Shown piece by piece: positions 1 to 12,259 of a stretch of DNA of 64,000 bases. The notes beneath the pieces were generated by a model that made no database searches, had not been told where the DNA came from, and saw nothing but the letters and a program-made list of their open reading frames with translations. Within the stretch, counting starts at the first letter, position 1; every line of letters begins with the position of its first letter. The position numbers and the translations under genes are program-made. The stretch comes from Adiantum capillus-veneris (lineage: Eukaryota; Streptophyta; Polypodiopsida; Polypodiales; Pteridaceae). The stretch lies in the NCBI GenBank assembly GCA_014529385.2, contig CM043953.1, forward strand, positions 107,638,549 to 107,702,548, given 5' to 3'.

Positions 1-720
1 AAGAAAGGTCTACCAACTCTCAAAAATAGGCAAGAAAATCTCTATAAAACCCATGAATTGTTAATATATGCTATGCTGTGGAGTTTTGTTTGAAGGTCCA
101 CTCCTTATCCAAGCTAGAATCCATTGAAGCATGGAAATAAGTAAGATATATCTCTAGTCCAAGATAGGATCCATTGAAACATAGAGAGAATCAAGGTCCA
201 CCACTTGTCCAAGCTATGCATGGGTAATTGATATAAGGACCACTATGTTTTCACCTATACTATGCTCTATCATGGATGGTTTCATATCCCACCAATTTTC
301 CAACCTATTTAATATGTTGTATTATGGGGGTTTGGTTTCAAGGTACTTCACTTGTCTAAGGTGGGTTCCATTGAAGCATGGAGAGAAACAATGTCTACCA
401 CTTGTCCAAAATATGTTCCTTTGAAACATAAAAGCAAGGTCCACCAATTGTCCAAGCTAATGTTTCTCTCCATTGAAGCATGGAGAGAAACAAGGTCTAC
501 CACCTGTCCAAAATATGCTCCATTGAAACATAAAAGCAAGGTCCACCACTTTTCCAAGCTAATGTAACAAATGGGTGTTGGTTACAAGGTGTACCACACT
601 TGTCTAAACTAGTCTCCATGCAAGGTCCACCACATGTCCAAGCTATATGAGCTTGGTTTGAAGGTCTACCACACCTCTTGAAATTAGGATCCATGTAAGG
701 TCCACCTTTTGTCAAGCTAT
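1..720. repeat. Diverged copies of the TCCACCACTTGTCCAA repeat
   Basis: Degenerate copies of the core TCCACCACTTGTCCAA occur roughly every 50-70 bases, often followed by a stretch like CTCCATTGAAACATGGAGAG. This is the same monomer type that builds the large array at 3,945-9,545, but here the copies are scattered and no clean higher-order period is visible. All copies read in the same orientation on the plus strand. Reading frames of about 70 codons across this stretch are by-products of the repeat. Confidence 0.8.
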
Positions 721-1219
721 GCCTTTAGTGAGTACTAAAACTAAGTAAATTGCAGTACTTAAATACCTTTCCAATCTCATTAAGATTTTGGTCTCTAAGG
801 CCACCACCACATGTCTAATCTATGCTAGTTCTCAAAGTCCAAACATAAGCTCCCTTCTAGCAAGGTTAGTTTAAATTTAGTCTCCAGCACCTGTCTAAGC
901 TAGGTTCAATTTATGAAGCATCACCATTTAACCATGCAAGGATCTAATGTATCATATCAAGGGGGTATTGATAAAAGGTCCAAAACTTACTGAGTTCAAG
1001 CTCTTAAGTAATTAAGTCTTCGTGAGTATTAAATGTTATAGTTTTAGTCTAAAGATCCACCATTCAAAAACTCAAGTAATTTACTATTTACATTCAAACC
1101 TTGAATGCTTGAGATAAAAAATACAAACTCAATCAATACTATATAAAGCAAAATCTAACGTTAAGAGTATCAAATCAGCAACAAGAAACACTAACATGCA
1201 CAAGAAACTCAAAACATAC
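721..1219. other. AT-rich intergenic stretch, no gene seen
   Basis: AT-rich DNA with a few weak remnants of the flanking repeat, such as ccaccaccacatgtctaatc near 800. It lies downstream of the minus-strand relic gene and could hold a further exon or its 3' untranslated part, because a GTATGT splice donor seems to open an intron at 1,219. I cannot recognise coding sequence here. Confidence 0.4.
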
Positions 1220-3871
1220 GTGTCTCCATTTCCAAAAAGTCCTCCATTGACAGAGGATGTTGTTGTTCTTCTTCTTCTTCTCTTCGTGGAGAGCACTCCT
1301 CTGTAATAGGCACAGTGTCGTCTGATTGCAAAGTGGATTGTTGAAGTCCATCCCATTTTTCTATATCTTCATGAGACTTAACAAATTCTAGCAGCATGGT
1401 CTCCACGTTTTTTGCCTCCTCCACACTGTCAACTAAGCATATAACTTCTTTTTTCTGTTGTATTCCTTCTTGTGCAACCAAGGAGCCATCACCAAAAACA
1501 TCAACAAGCTTGCGTCTTCAAAACAATATGTACGAATGTAGTGCTTGACCAAAGCTCTTTTTTTGGCCTCCAAATATTGCAAATCTGACATATCTTTATC
1601 TGCTACTTGAAGAAGAGAACAATCAATTGGCATGGGATGTTCCTCTGATCTTCTTCTCAGGTCTTCAAATGCATTGCCTTGTCCCAAGAAGGCAATAACT
1701 GTTAGGAATTGAATTGCTCCTTTGCAAGGAGCTGATGGAAAGTGATGCAATGCACCACAACAATGGTATCTCAGATTATCTCCCATGGCGTGAAAGGCAC
1801 ATTGCAATTTTGTGAAGTTAGTGAAATCTAAAAATGCAAGAAAGACAAATCCAGGATCTGTTGACCCTCCAGCAATAGCCAAGATCCCATCCAAAGCATT
1901 GTTAAATGTCTCCTCACTCCACTTCAAATTGCCTCCAACATTTTTTGTCATATCTAAAACACATAAGCCAATAGGCACTTTATTATTGAAGTGGCGCATC
2001 AAGTAGAGATTGCCTTCCATTTGTAGGCTCACCACATAGATTGACCATGGCAAATATCTAGGCTCAATTTTCTCCTTTTGAAGGTGAATTTCCCATTGCA
2101 TGAATTTTATTGCTCCATCTGGAAAAGCCATTTTCTTTGTTCCACCCTTCAAACTAGATATGAGCCATTCCTCACATAGCATTAAAAGTGTTTTATAAAC
2201 AACATCATTGATGTTATACATTTTGACCACCTCCTCCCAGTCTTTACATGGTGAAGACTCATTCAAGTTGTTGAAGCCTTCAAGAAGTGCATCTTGAATC
2301 AATTTGTCTTGCTTCAACTGCTTGATTCAATCATACATGTCAGTTGCATCACCATCCTTTGCACTCTTTGACAGTAAAATCTTCTCATCTGTAATCTCTT
2401 CTTGAATAGTCTTTATCTCTGATTCCTCAAGGCCACAAAGGTATCTAAATACAGTTTTTGGGGGTTTCTTATTCTCCTCTTCTAGCCTTTCAATGATTTC
2501 TACCCAGCAATCATAAATTGAATCAGAGTACGTGACCATGTGTGCCTGTTTAGCAATCCAACTTGCTGTTGCACTCATTCTTGCCAATCGAAGAAAAGCT
2601 TAAAAAGAAATAGAGAAATAATTAAACTATTGAGCAAGATTTGTTAATTAAACACTATCAAAAATACAAAGAAAATAACTTACATCCCATCCGGCACGAG
2701 ATGCATGTCCCTCTGCAATTCCACTTGCTGCCTTTGGTGGTCGTCCTGAGAAGATCCATTGACTCCGTAAATGTCTCAATATTTGGCTGTAAGGTTGCTT
2801 GACATACAATGCCTGAGCCTCCTCATTTGCAATGGCAGATATAGCAGTTGCAACAAATGGAGGAGCATTCACAACAATGCGAGCCTTTCTAAATTTATAC
2901 ACGCTAATCAGTCTTTCAAATATCTCTTTGTTGTTTTGTTCATTGTGAAGCAAAACTTTTGCAGCATAGATTGAATGCTACCCATCAAGAATCCAATAAT
3001 GATAATCTTTAATTTTTTGCTCTTCTACCTCTTCTACTGCCAAAGGAGTCCCCTTCTTTGACTTTGCATTTCGAACAGGCATCAAATATGCACATGCTGC
3101 AGGCTTGGTCGTACTCCGTGAAAATCCAAATAACACATTTTCAGCGTGTTTTTTATCAATAATACGTGCATTATAGTGATCAGGAGCAAGCCAACAATTG
3201 TGAATAGGGATATCAAATTCCCTATATTGGAAAGGAAAATAGTTTATGTACTTATTCATTCCACCTGTATCTTTTTCTTGTCCTTTCATGGCCTCAGCTT
3301 CTAAAACATCTGGATCCACAATTCTCATCTTTGACATTGAACCCTTTGTTGATGAGGATGCCAAAGATGCCTTGTCTACATCCAAAATGGAACTAGTTCA
3401 CTTAGCTGCTACTTTCTACACTTTTGCTTGCTTCTTTGTGGGTGGTGGTCGTGAAGCTTTCACCTTTTTTTGTTGTAGTGTGGCAATGATGGAGCTTTGA
3501 AGTTGATCTGCTATGATATTTGGATTTGATTCTGCAGACTTCCATCCTCAAGAAAACATTGTCTCTTCTTTGTTTCTAGACATGCGCTCCAATGCACATG
3601 CTCCTAGAGATAGTTGAAATTCTAGATTCATTCGAACTAGAATGTCAATGCATTCTAGCTCCGGATGACTATCAACTATAAAGACAGATGCTTCCACAAC
3701 TTGTCCAACATCTTCAAACAAGTTGTCATTCTCCTTTTTGGCAATAAATAGATGCACCTTATGAAATTGTGCACCCTCTATACCATGTATGTCCAAATAC
3801 CATTTCCTAAGATCATTGCAAGTATACTCAACTGAGACAGTAACCCTTGCAACCTGTTTTTTTGGAGCCAT
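1220..3871 (-). pseudogene. Decayed multi-exon gene, unknown family, with ILDG-x-H motif
   Basis: I do not recognise this family. It starts at an ATG at 3,871 in a plausible context (CAGGAAAGATGGC), opening with MAPKKQVARVTVSVEYTCND. Coding-like sequence in a single frame runs left for about 2.4 kb, interrupted by roughly five in-frame stops. One stop falls inside ILDG-stop-HSIYAAK, where related DGQH motifs suggest a glutamine. A lysine-rich low-complexity linker lies near 3,400-3,480. A C-terminal part (1,433-2,317) is followed by acidic sequence in a shifted frame (1,220-1,481), so there is probably one frameshift at an A-rich run near 1,450. An 85-base intron is visible, and a second donor, GTATGT, lies at 1,219-1,214. 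It faces away from the satellite array. DGQH recalls the ParB/DGQHR-type fold, but that is only a motif resemblance. It may be a host gene or the second gene of a transposon. Confidence 0.55.
2599..2683 (-). other. Probable spliceosomal intron in the unknown relic gene
   Basis: On the minus strand a GTAAGT donor (2,683-2,678) is followed by AT-rich sequence and a pyrimidine-rich acceptor TTTCTTTTTAAG ending at 2,599. Coding-like sequence lies on both sides: RAGWD upstream, and a frame leading into ARMSATASWIAK downstream. The join as drawn is one base out of phase, so either a nearby splice site is used or a base was lost. An intron argues for a DNA-level gene rather than a processed copy. 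Confidence 0.5.
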
Positions 3872-3944
3872 CTTTCCTGAAACAAAAAAAACCCAAATGT
3901 TATTTTAACATATAATTTTTTGTAATGGATTAAGGTTGTGTGAA

Positions 3945-6900
3945 TACAAGGTCCACCACTTGTTCAAGCTAGATCCAAGCAAGTATACATAGTGATCTTT
4001 TAAGCTAGTAAACTAAGGGAAGAGAGAAGCAAGGTCCACCACTTGTCCAAGCTCAGCTCTACACAATATGGAGAGATTCGAAGTCTACTAATTGTCTAAT
4101 ATAGGCTAACTCTATTGAAACATAGAGAGAAGCAAAGGTCCATCACTTGTCCAATCTAGGGTCCATTGAAACATGGAGAGAAGAATGCTCCACCATTTGT
4201 CCAAAATAGGCTCCATTGAAACATGAAGAGAAGCAAGCTGCACCATGTCTCCGAGATGCTAGGCTCCATTGAAATACCTCAAACCCACGATATTTTATAT
4301 ATGGGGGGTTTACATTCAAGGTCCACCACTTGTCCTACCTATTATCCCTAGTAGCATTAGTGGTTTGGTCTCAAGATTCACCAATTTTTCACTCTATGTC
4401 ATTATATTAAGAAGATCTGGGTGTTAAGGTCCACCACTTATCCAACCTATAAGGCTATATCTTAAAGGTTATTCTTTCTCACCACTTGGAGTGACCATGA
4501 TAGGTTTTACATGGGGGTTTGGTTCCAAGGTCCACCACTTGTCCAAGCTAACTCTATTGAAACATAGAGAGAAGCAAAGGTCCACCACTTGTCCAAGCTA
4601 GGGTCTATTGAAACATGGAGAGAAAGATACTCCACCATTTGTCCAAGATAGGCTCCATTGAAACATGAAGAGAAGAAAGCTGCACCATGTCTCCAAGATT
4701 CTAGGCTCCATTGAAATACCTTAAACCCACGATATTTCGTACATGGGGGGTTTACATTCAAGGTCCACCACTTGTCCTACCTATTATCGCTAGTAGCATG
4801 AGTGGTTTGGTCTCAAGATTCATCTCTTTTCCACTCTATGTCATTATATTAAGAATATCTGGGTGTTAAGGTCCACCACTTGTCCAACCTATAAGTCTAC
4901 ATCTTAAACGCTATTCTTTCTCACCACTTGGAGTGACCATGATAGGTTTTACATGGGGTTTTGATTCCAAGGTCCACCACTTTTCCAAGCTAACTCTATT
5001 GAAGCATAGAGAGAAGCAAAGGTCCGCCACTTGTCCAAGATAGGGTCCATTGAAACATGGAGAGAAGGATGCTCCACCATTTGTCCAAGATAGGCTCCAT
5101 TGAAACATGAAGAGAAGCAAGTTGCACCATGTCTCCAAGATGCTAGGCTCCATTGAAATACCTTAAACCCACGATATTTTATACATGGGGGGTTTACATT
5201 CAAGATCCATCACTTGTCCAACCTATTATCTCTAGTAGCATTAGTGGTTTGGTCTCAAGATGCACCACTTTTCCACTCTATGTCATTATATTAAGAAGAT
5301 CTGGGTGTTAAGGTCCACCACTTATCCAACCTATAATGCTATATCTTAAACATTACACTTTCTCACCACTTGGAGTGACATGATAGGTTTTACATAGGGG
5401 TTTGGTTCCAAGGTCCACCACTTGTCCAAGCTAACTCTATTGAAAGATAGAGAGAAGCAAAGGTCCACCACTTGTCCAAGCTAGGGTCCATTGAAACATG
5501 GAGAGAAGGATGCTCCACCATTTGTCCAAGATAAGCTCCATTGAAACATGAAGAGAAGCAAGCTGCACCATGTCTCCAAGATGCTAGGCTCCATGGAAAT
5601 ACCTTAAACCCAAGATATTTTGTACATGGGGGGGTTTACATTCAAGGTCCACTACTTCTCCAACCTATTATCGCTAGTAACATGAGTGGTTTGGTCTCAA
5701 GATTCACCACTTTTCCACTCTATCATTATATTAAGAAGATCTGGGTGTTAAGGTCCACCACTTGTCCAACCTATAAAGCTATATCTTAAAGGGTATTCTT
5801 TTCGCCACTTGGAGTGACCATGATAGGTTTTACATGGGGGTTTGGTTCCAAGGTCCACCACTTGTTCAAGCTAACTCTATTGAAACATAGAGAGAAACAA
5901 AGGTCCACCACTTGTCCAAGCTAGGGTCCATTGAAACATGGAGATGCTCCACCATTTATCCAAGATAGGCTCCATTGAAACATGAAGAGAAGCAAGCTGC
6001 ACCATGTCTCCAAGATGCTAGGCTCCATTGAAATACCTTAAACCCACAATATGTTGTACATGGGGGGTTTACATTCAAGATCCACCACTTGTCCAACCTA
6101 TTATCTCTAGTAGAATGAGTGGTTTGGTCTCAAGATTCACCACTTTTCCACTCTATGTCATTATATTAAGAAGATCTGGGTATTAAGGTCCACCACTTGT
6201 CCAACCTATAAGGCTATATCTTAAACGCTATTCTTTCTCACCACTTGGAGTGACCATGATAGGTTTTACATGGGGGTTTGGTTCCAAGGTCCACCACTTG
6301 TCCAAGCTAACTCTATTGAAACATAGAGAGAAGCAAAGGTCCGCCACTTGTCCAAGATAGGGTCCATTGAAACATGGAGAGAAGGATGCTCCACCATTTG
6401 TCCAAGATAGGCTCCATTGAAACATGAAGAGAAGCAAGCTGCACCATGTCTCCAAGATGCTAGGCTCCATTCAAATACCTTAAACCCACGATATTTCGTA
6501 CATGGGGGATTTACATTCAAGATCCCCCACTTATCCAACCTATTATCTCTAGTAGCATTAGTGGTTTGGTCTCAAGATTCACCACATTTCCACTCTATGT
6601 CATTATATTAAGAAGATCTAGGTGTTAAGGTCCACCACTTATCCAACCTATAAGGCTATATCTTAAAGGTTATTTTTTCTTACCACTTGGAGTGACCATG
6701 ATAGGTTTTACATAGGGGTTTGGTTCCAAGGTCCACCACTTGTCCAAGCTAAGTCTATTGAAAAATAGAGAGAAGCAAAGGTCCACCACTTGTCCAATCT
6801 AGGGTCCATTGAAACATGGAGAGAAGGATGCTCCACCATGTGTCCAAGATAGGCTCCATTGAAACATGAAGAGAAGCAAGCTGCACCATGTCTCCAAGAT

Positions 6901-9545
6901 GCTAGGCTCCATGGAAATACCTTAAACCCACGATATTTCGTACATAGGGGGGTTTATATTCAAGGTCCACCACTTGTCCAACCTATCATCGCTAGTAGCA
7001 TGAGTGGTTTGGTCTCAAGATTCGCCTCTTTTCCACTCTATGTCATTATATTAAGAAGATCTAGGTGTTAAGATCCACCACTTGTCCAACCTATAAGGCT
7101 ATATCTTAAAGGGTATTCTTTTCACCACTTGGAGTGACCATGATAGGTTTTACATGGGGGTTTGGTTCCAAGGTCCACCACTTGTTCAAGCTAACTCTAT
7201 TGAAACATAGAGAGAAGCAAAGGTCCGCCACTTGTCCAAGCTAGGGTACATTGAAACATGGAGATGCTCCACCATTTATCCAAGATAGGCTCCATTGAAA
7301 CATGAAGAGAAGCAAGCTGCACCATGTCTCCAAGATGCTAGGCTCCATTGAAATACCTTAAACCCACAATATTTCGTACATGGGGAGTTTACATTCAAGA
7401 TCCACCACTTGTCCAACATATTATCTCTAGTAGCATGAGTGTTTTGGTCTCAAGATTCACCACTTTTCCACTCTGTGTCATTATATTAAGAAGATCTGGG
7501 TGTTAAGGTCCACCACTTGTCCAACCTATAAGACTATATCTTAAATGCTATTCTTTCTTACCACTTGGAGTTACCATGATAGGTTTTACATGGGGGTTTG
7601 GTTCCAAGGTCCACCACTTGTCCAAGCTAACTCTATTGAAACATAGAGAGAAGCAAAGGTCCACCACTTGTCCAAGCTAGGCTCCATTGAAACATGGAGA
7701 GAAGGATGCTCCACCATTTGTTGAAGTTAACTCTATTGAAACATGGGGGGTTTACATTCAAGGTCCACCACTTGTCCAACCTATTATCGCTAGTAGCATG
7801 AGTGGTTTGGTCTCAAGATTCACCACTTTTTCACTCTATGTCATTATATTAAGAATATCTAGGTGTTAACCTCCACCATTTATCCAAGATAGGCTCCAGT
7901 GAAACATGAAGAGAAGCAAGTTGCACCATGTCTCCAAGATGCTAGGCTCCATCGAAATACCTTAAACCCATGTTATTTGGTACATGGCGGGTTTACATTC
8001 AAATCCACCACTTGTCCAACCTATTATCGCTAGTAGCCTGAGTGGTTTGGTCTCAAGATTCACCACTTTTCCACTCTATGTCATTATATTAAGAATATTT
8101 GGGTGTTAAGGTCCACCACTTGTCCAACCTATAAGGCTATATCTTAAAGGTTATTTTTTCTTACCACTTGGAGTGACCATGATAGGTTTTACATGGGGGT
8201 TTGGTTCCAAGGTCCACCACTTGTCCAAGCTACCTATATTTAAAGATAGAGAGAAGCAAAGGTCCACCACTTGTCCAAGCTAGGGTCTATTGAAACATGG
8301 AGAGAAGGATGCTCCACCATTTGTCCAAGATAGGCTCCATTGAAACATGAAGAGAAGCAAGCTGCACCATGTCTCCAAGATGCTAGGCTCCATGGAAATA
8401 CCTTAAACCCACGATATTTCGTACATAGGGGGGTTTATATTCAAGATCCACCACTTGTCCAACCTATCATCGCTAGTAGCATGAGTGGTTTGGTCTCAAG
8501 ATTCACTTCTTTTCCACTCTATGTCATTATATTAAGAAGATCTAGGTGTTAAGGTCCACCACTTGTCCAACCTATAAGGCTATATCTTAAAGGGTATTTT
8601 TTTTCACCACTTGGAGTGACCATGATAGGTTTTACATAGGGGTTTGGTTCCAAGGTCCACCACTTGTCCAAGCTAACTCTATTGAAACATAGAGAGAAGC
8701 AAAGGTCCACCACTTGTCCAAGCTAGGGTCTATTGAAACATGGAGAGAAGGATGCTCCACCATTTGTCCAAGATAGGCTCCATTGAAACATGAAGAGAAG
8801 CAAGCTGCACCATGTCTCCAAGATGCTAGGCTCCATTGAAATACCGTAAACCCACGATATTTCGTACATGGGGGGTTTACATTCAAGATCCACCACTTGT
8901 CCAACCTATTATCTCTAGTAGCATTAGTGGTTTGGTCTCAAGATTCATTCTTTTCTACTCTATGTCATTATATTAAGAAGATCTGGGTGTTAAGGTCCAC
9001 CACTTGTCCAACCTATAAGGCTATATCTTAAACGTAATTCTTTCTCATCACTTGGAGTTACCATGAAGGTTTTACATGGGGGTTTGGTTCCAAGGTTCAC
9101 CACTTGTCCAAGCTAACTCTATTAAAACATAGAGAGAAGAAAATGTCCACCACTTGTGCAAGATAGGCTCCATTGAAATATGGAGAGAAGGATGCTCCAC
9201 CATTTGTCCAAGATAGGCTCCATTGAAACATGAAGAGAAGCAAGTTGCACCATGTCTCCAAGATGCTAGGCTCCATTGAAATACCTTAAGCCCACGATAT
9301 TTCGTACATGTGGGGTTTACATTCAAGGTCCACCACTTGTCCAACCGATTATCCTTAGTAGCATGAGTGGTTTGGTCTCAAGATTCACCACTTTTCCACT
9401 CTATGTCATTATAGTAAGAAGGTTTGGGTGTTAAGGTCCACCACTTGTCCAACCTATAAGGCTATATCTTAAATGATATTTTTTCTCACCACTTGGGATG
9501 TGCATGATATGTTTTACATGGGGTTTTTTTCCGAGGTCCACCACT
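3945..9545. repeat. Satellite-like array, ~442-bp higher-order unit of seven monomers
   Basis: The landmark AGTGACCATGATAGG recurs near 4,491, 4,933, 5,375, 5,814, 6,250, 6,692, 7,134, 7,570, 8,173, 8,616 and 9,057, with a degenerate copy near 9,498. The spacing is therefore about 436-443 bases except for one 603-base interval. Each unit contains seven diverged monomers, each starting with a version of AAGGTCCACCACTTGTCCAA. In the unit from 4,527 the monomer lengths are about 50, 51, 50, 81, 55, 54 and 100 bases. The first four share a CCATTGAAACATGGAGAGAAG tail type. Before 4,481 the array starts with a partial, more diverged unit. Units look more than 90% identical. The many 70-90-codon frames on both strands simply follow the repeat. 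Confidence 0.92.
7570..8172. repeat. Long variant unit (603 bp) of the array
   Basis: This interval is about 161 bases longer than its neighbours. Within it the monomer order is scrambled: the fourth-monomer block is skipped at 7,730-7,750, the later part of the unit follows, and then third and fourth monomers appear again at 7,870-7,960. This is the pattern expected from unequal exchange or replication slippage between misaligned monomers. Confidence 0.7.
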
Positions 9546-9699
9546 TGTCTAAGCTAGATCTATTACATATATATTATACATACAATATTCAACTAGATTT
9601 CCTACCTATCATGTCCAGTAGCATGGATGCTCTGGCTTTAAGGTCCACCACTTGGCCAACCTATACTCTCTTATGTAAGGGAGATCGTGCTATAAATTC

Positions 9700-9945
9700 A
9701 AAACCTTCCCGCCTAAATTTAAAATTCAAAATCTTATCGCCTAAATTTAAAATAACCCTCCCAAATTTTAAATATCCCGCCTAAATTTTAAAATATCCCG
9801 CCCAAATTTTAAAATTTAAACTTTTTTATAAAATTTAAATTTTACCGCTTAAATTTAAAATATTCCATGCAAAATTGATTTTAAATTCAAGTTTACCACA
9901 AAAAGATGTCATTATCCCACCTAAATTCAAATATGCAAACCGCAA
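9700..9945. repeat. AT-rich short-period repeat (CCCGCCTAAATTTTAAAAT)
   Basis: Degenerate copies of CCCGCCTAAATTTTAAAAT follow each other with a spacing of roughly 18-30 bases, all in one orientation. There is no coding potential. It marks the end of the 442-bp array and is not obviously related to the TCCACCACTTGTCCAA monomer. Confidence 0.65.
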
Positions 9946-10589
9946 ATCATTATATTGTACATAATCAAACAAATTCAAATTAACAAGCCTAAACTGATAT
10001 TAGTTTGCATAGATATGAATTTATCACACCTAAATTATGTCACCATGTTAGAGAGAGTGGTTAGCGAATTTGAACAAGGTCCACCACTTGTCCAACCTAG
10101 ATACCAAGAAGGATTGAGTGTACAAGGTATTGTTTGGAGGTCCTTATAGTCCACTGGTCTCAAGGTCCACCACTTGTGGTAAGGGTCACCAAAAAGTGTA
10201 TATATTCATCCAAAGAAATACACGTATTTTTGGTCTACATGTCCTAGTTTCAGCCATTTATTTCCATTAGGTGTATCACTAAACAACACTAATTTTGTTG
10301 AGAAACAGAAGTTATAATCATATCTACAAATGGTAGAGGAAAATCAGCTCAGCATACATCCAGAACTCGCTACAAGAATCGACTTTAACAGATCACGCAA
10401 GTAAGTCTTCCATTCAAGTTTACTAGTATTACAATGTGTTAGTTATCTGAGATATTTATGTATGTATATATACTATGTGTGCATATCGTAATTAAGTTTA
10501 ATTGTGTATCTACATTATGTATGAGTATTACAATGAAACAACACAAATATACATACATACACATAGATAACACAGACGCACACATACAT
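9946..10589. other. Unassigned AT-rich DNA with isolated core motifs
   Basis: Mostly unique-looking AT-rich sequence. Two or three isolated copies of the core motif occur near 10,075-10,100 and 10,155-10,175, showing that the repeat family extends past the main array. I see no gene. Confidence 0.4.
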
Positions 10590-10936
10590 GAGCATGTATT
10601 TTCAAGAGAGAGATAGAAAGATACAGAGATAGAGAGAGAGAGAGAGAAATACCTATTTTCTCGAGAGAGGAGAGAGAGAAAGATAATAGATTTCACTGTG
10701 TTTATGTATGTGTAAGAGAGGAAGACGATGTATGGGAATATGTGCATGTATTTTCAAGAGAGAGACAACAAGATAACAAATTTCACTGTGGTTATGTATG
10801 TGGAAGACAGGAAGACGATGTGTGGGAATATGTGCATGTATTTTCAAGAGAGAGACAGCAAGATAACAGATTTCACTGTGGTTATGTATGTGGAAGAGAG
10901 GAAGACGATGTGTGGGAATATGTGTATGTGTGCGGG
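10590..10936. repeat. 90-bp tandem repeat rich in AGAGAG
   Basis: Two near-identical 90-base units start at about 10,729 and 10,819, with the beginning of a third at 10,909 and a diverged longer copy from about 10,590. Each contains a GGGAATATGTGCATGTATTT stretch, AGAGAGAGAC and TTTCACTGTGGTTATGTATG. A GA microsatellite lies near 10,628-10,648. The overlapping frames of about 100 codons on both strands are repeat artefacts. Confidence 0.8.
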
Positions 10937-12259
10937 AATACTTTTAAACTATGTATCTCTGTCTTTTGACGAGAGAGTGTGTGTGCAAGAAAGAGTTACA
11001 GAGAACCATCTTCTCTATATGGAGAAAGACAGAGAGTGATAGAGAGAGAAATACCTGTTTTTCCTCTATTCGTGAGGTGTGCAATGTCTCCTGAGAAGAA
11101 GCTATGCCCAATCCTACCCTTCTGGAAAGCGTTGCGTACGATGTTGTTTCTTTATCTTGTGCGTGAACTGTCAATCCTGTGCACTCCACCTGTGCGTTGT
11201 GTACGATGTCGGGTTTGCTCCTCTACGCGTGCGTATACTCCAACTGTGTGAGATCCGCGTGCGCTTTCTATGTGTTTGCTGCTCGCCTGCTTTCTCTGTG
11301 TGCGTTTCTCGTGCGCTCTCTTTGTGCCTAATCTTGATAGGGTTTATTAGAATGCCACGTAAGCTACAAGTCCACGTTTTATCATAGGATTAAAAAAAAC
11401 AAAAGCAGTATAAAACATTAACCAATTCACACGGCCAAAATTAAAGAAATCATGGTTGAAAAGATGCAAAACATGCGTAACTCTATGCCGCCCCTTGACC
11501 CCGCCCGGAACAATATCCCAAAATTAGCCTCCCAAGCCCCGCCATCGAGAACGCTATATTCCACATCCCCATCAAGAGCGCTACCCCCAAACCTCACGTA
11601 GAAGCGCTGCCTCGTCGGATGCACCCCATTGTGGCATTGCCCTAAGACCCCGCATCTGGAGTGCTAAATGGGAACATTCTTCATTAGTGAAATTTTGAAC
11701 ATAAATTATATTTAGCATATACTTAAATATAATACAAATATTAACATATTAACTATACTACTAATTTACTATAGCACTTCTAGATTATGTCCCATACTAT
11801 ATTTAAGGTGCCAAAGGTCTGGCCTTATGGTCCTAGATTTAGCCAAGTGGTCAACACATATAGGACCAAGTGCACATTGTGCCAAAAAACTTGGCCACCA
11901 CTTCACTTGCCAAAGTTTAGGCCACATGGTCAATCCTAAGTTTCCAATGTTCTTATTATGTCATAAGAGACAACAGTTCTTTTTTGTCACCTTTTGCCTC
12001 GTGGAAAACCTAGGCTTGTTTTCACATACTCAGGCACTTCAAGCCATAATAAATTTTCATTACTCTTCAGCAACCCTTTTGTTCAAGTCTTTGAAAAAAC
12101 GTTGTTTAAGGCCACCCTAAACCATTTTCATTTAGGGGTGTCTAAAACTAGCTTTTTGGCAACTCGGGAAGAAAATGGTCAAAGTTTTATACTTAGTTTT
12201 AACCACTTGACCAATTCAAATATTGGAAAGCAAGGTCTTGTAATACTTTCCTTTGGACA
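10937..12259. other. Unassigned region with a GC-rich island at 11,460-11,665
   Basis: The stretch 10,937-11,340 is rich in TGTGCG and pyrimidine-rich words. A clearly GC-richer island at 11,460-11,665 contains GCCCCTTGACCCCGCCCGG and similar runs, bordered by AT-rich DNA. From 11,690 the sequence becomes AT-rich again and, from about 11,810, contains weak relatives of the CCACCACTTG motif. I found no convincing coding sequence and cannot name the island. Confidence 0.35.

Noticed and set aside
4507-9344. Many 60-90-codon reading frames on both strands in the 442-bp array (for example starting MKHEEKQAAPCLQDARL or MDKWWILNVNPPCTKYRG)
   Set aside because: They recur with the repeat unit, on both strands at once, and change length with each unit. 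They are by-products of the satellite, not a gene family.
3945-9545. A CRISPR-like array
   Set aside because: The repeats are long, diverged and directly adjacent; there are no unique spacers of constant length and the context is a plant nuclear genome.
10439-11387. Overlapping frames of about 100 codons on both strands
   Set aside because: They follow the 90-bp and GA repeats and show no conserved domain or consistent coding composition.
11427-11624. Small frame on the minus strand in the GC-rich island (FGGSALDGDVEYSVLDGG)
   Set aside because: Short, isolated and in a locally GC-rich block. Nothing supports expression.
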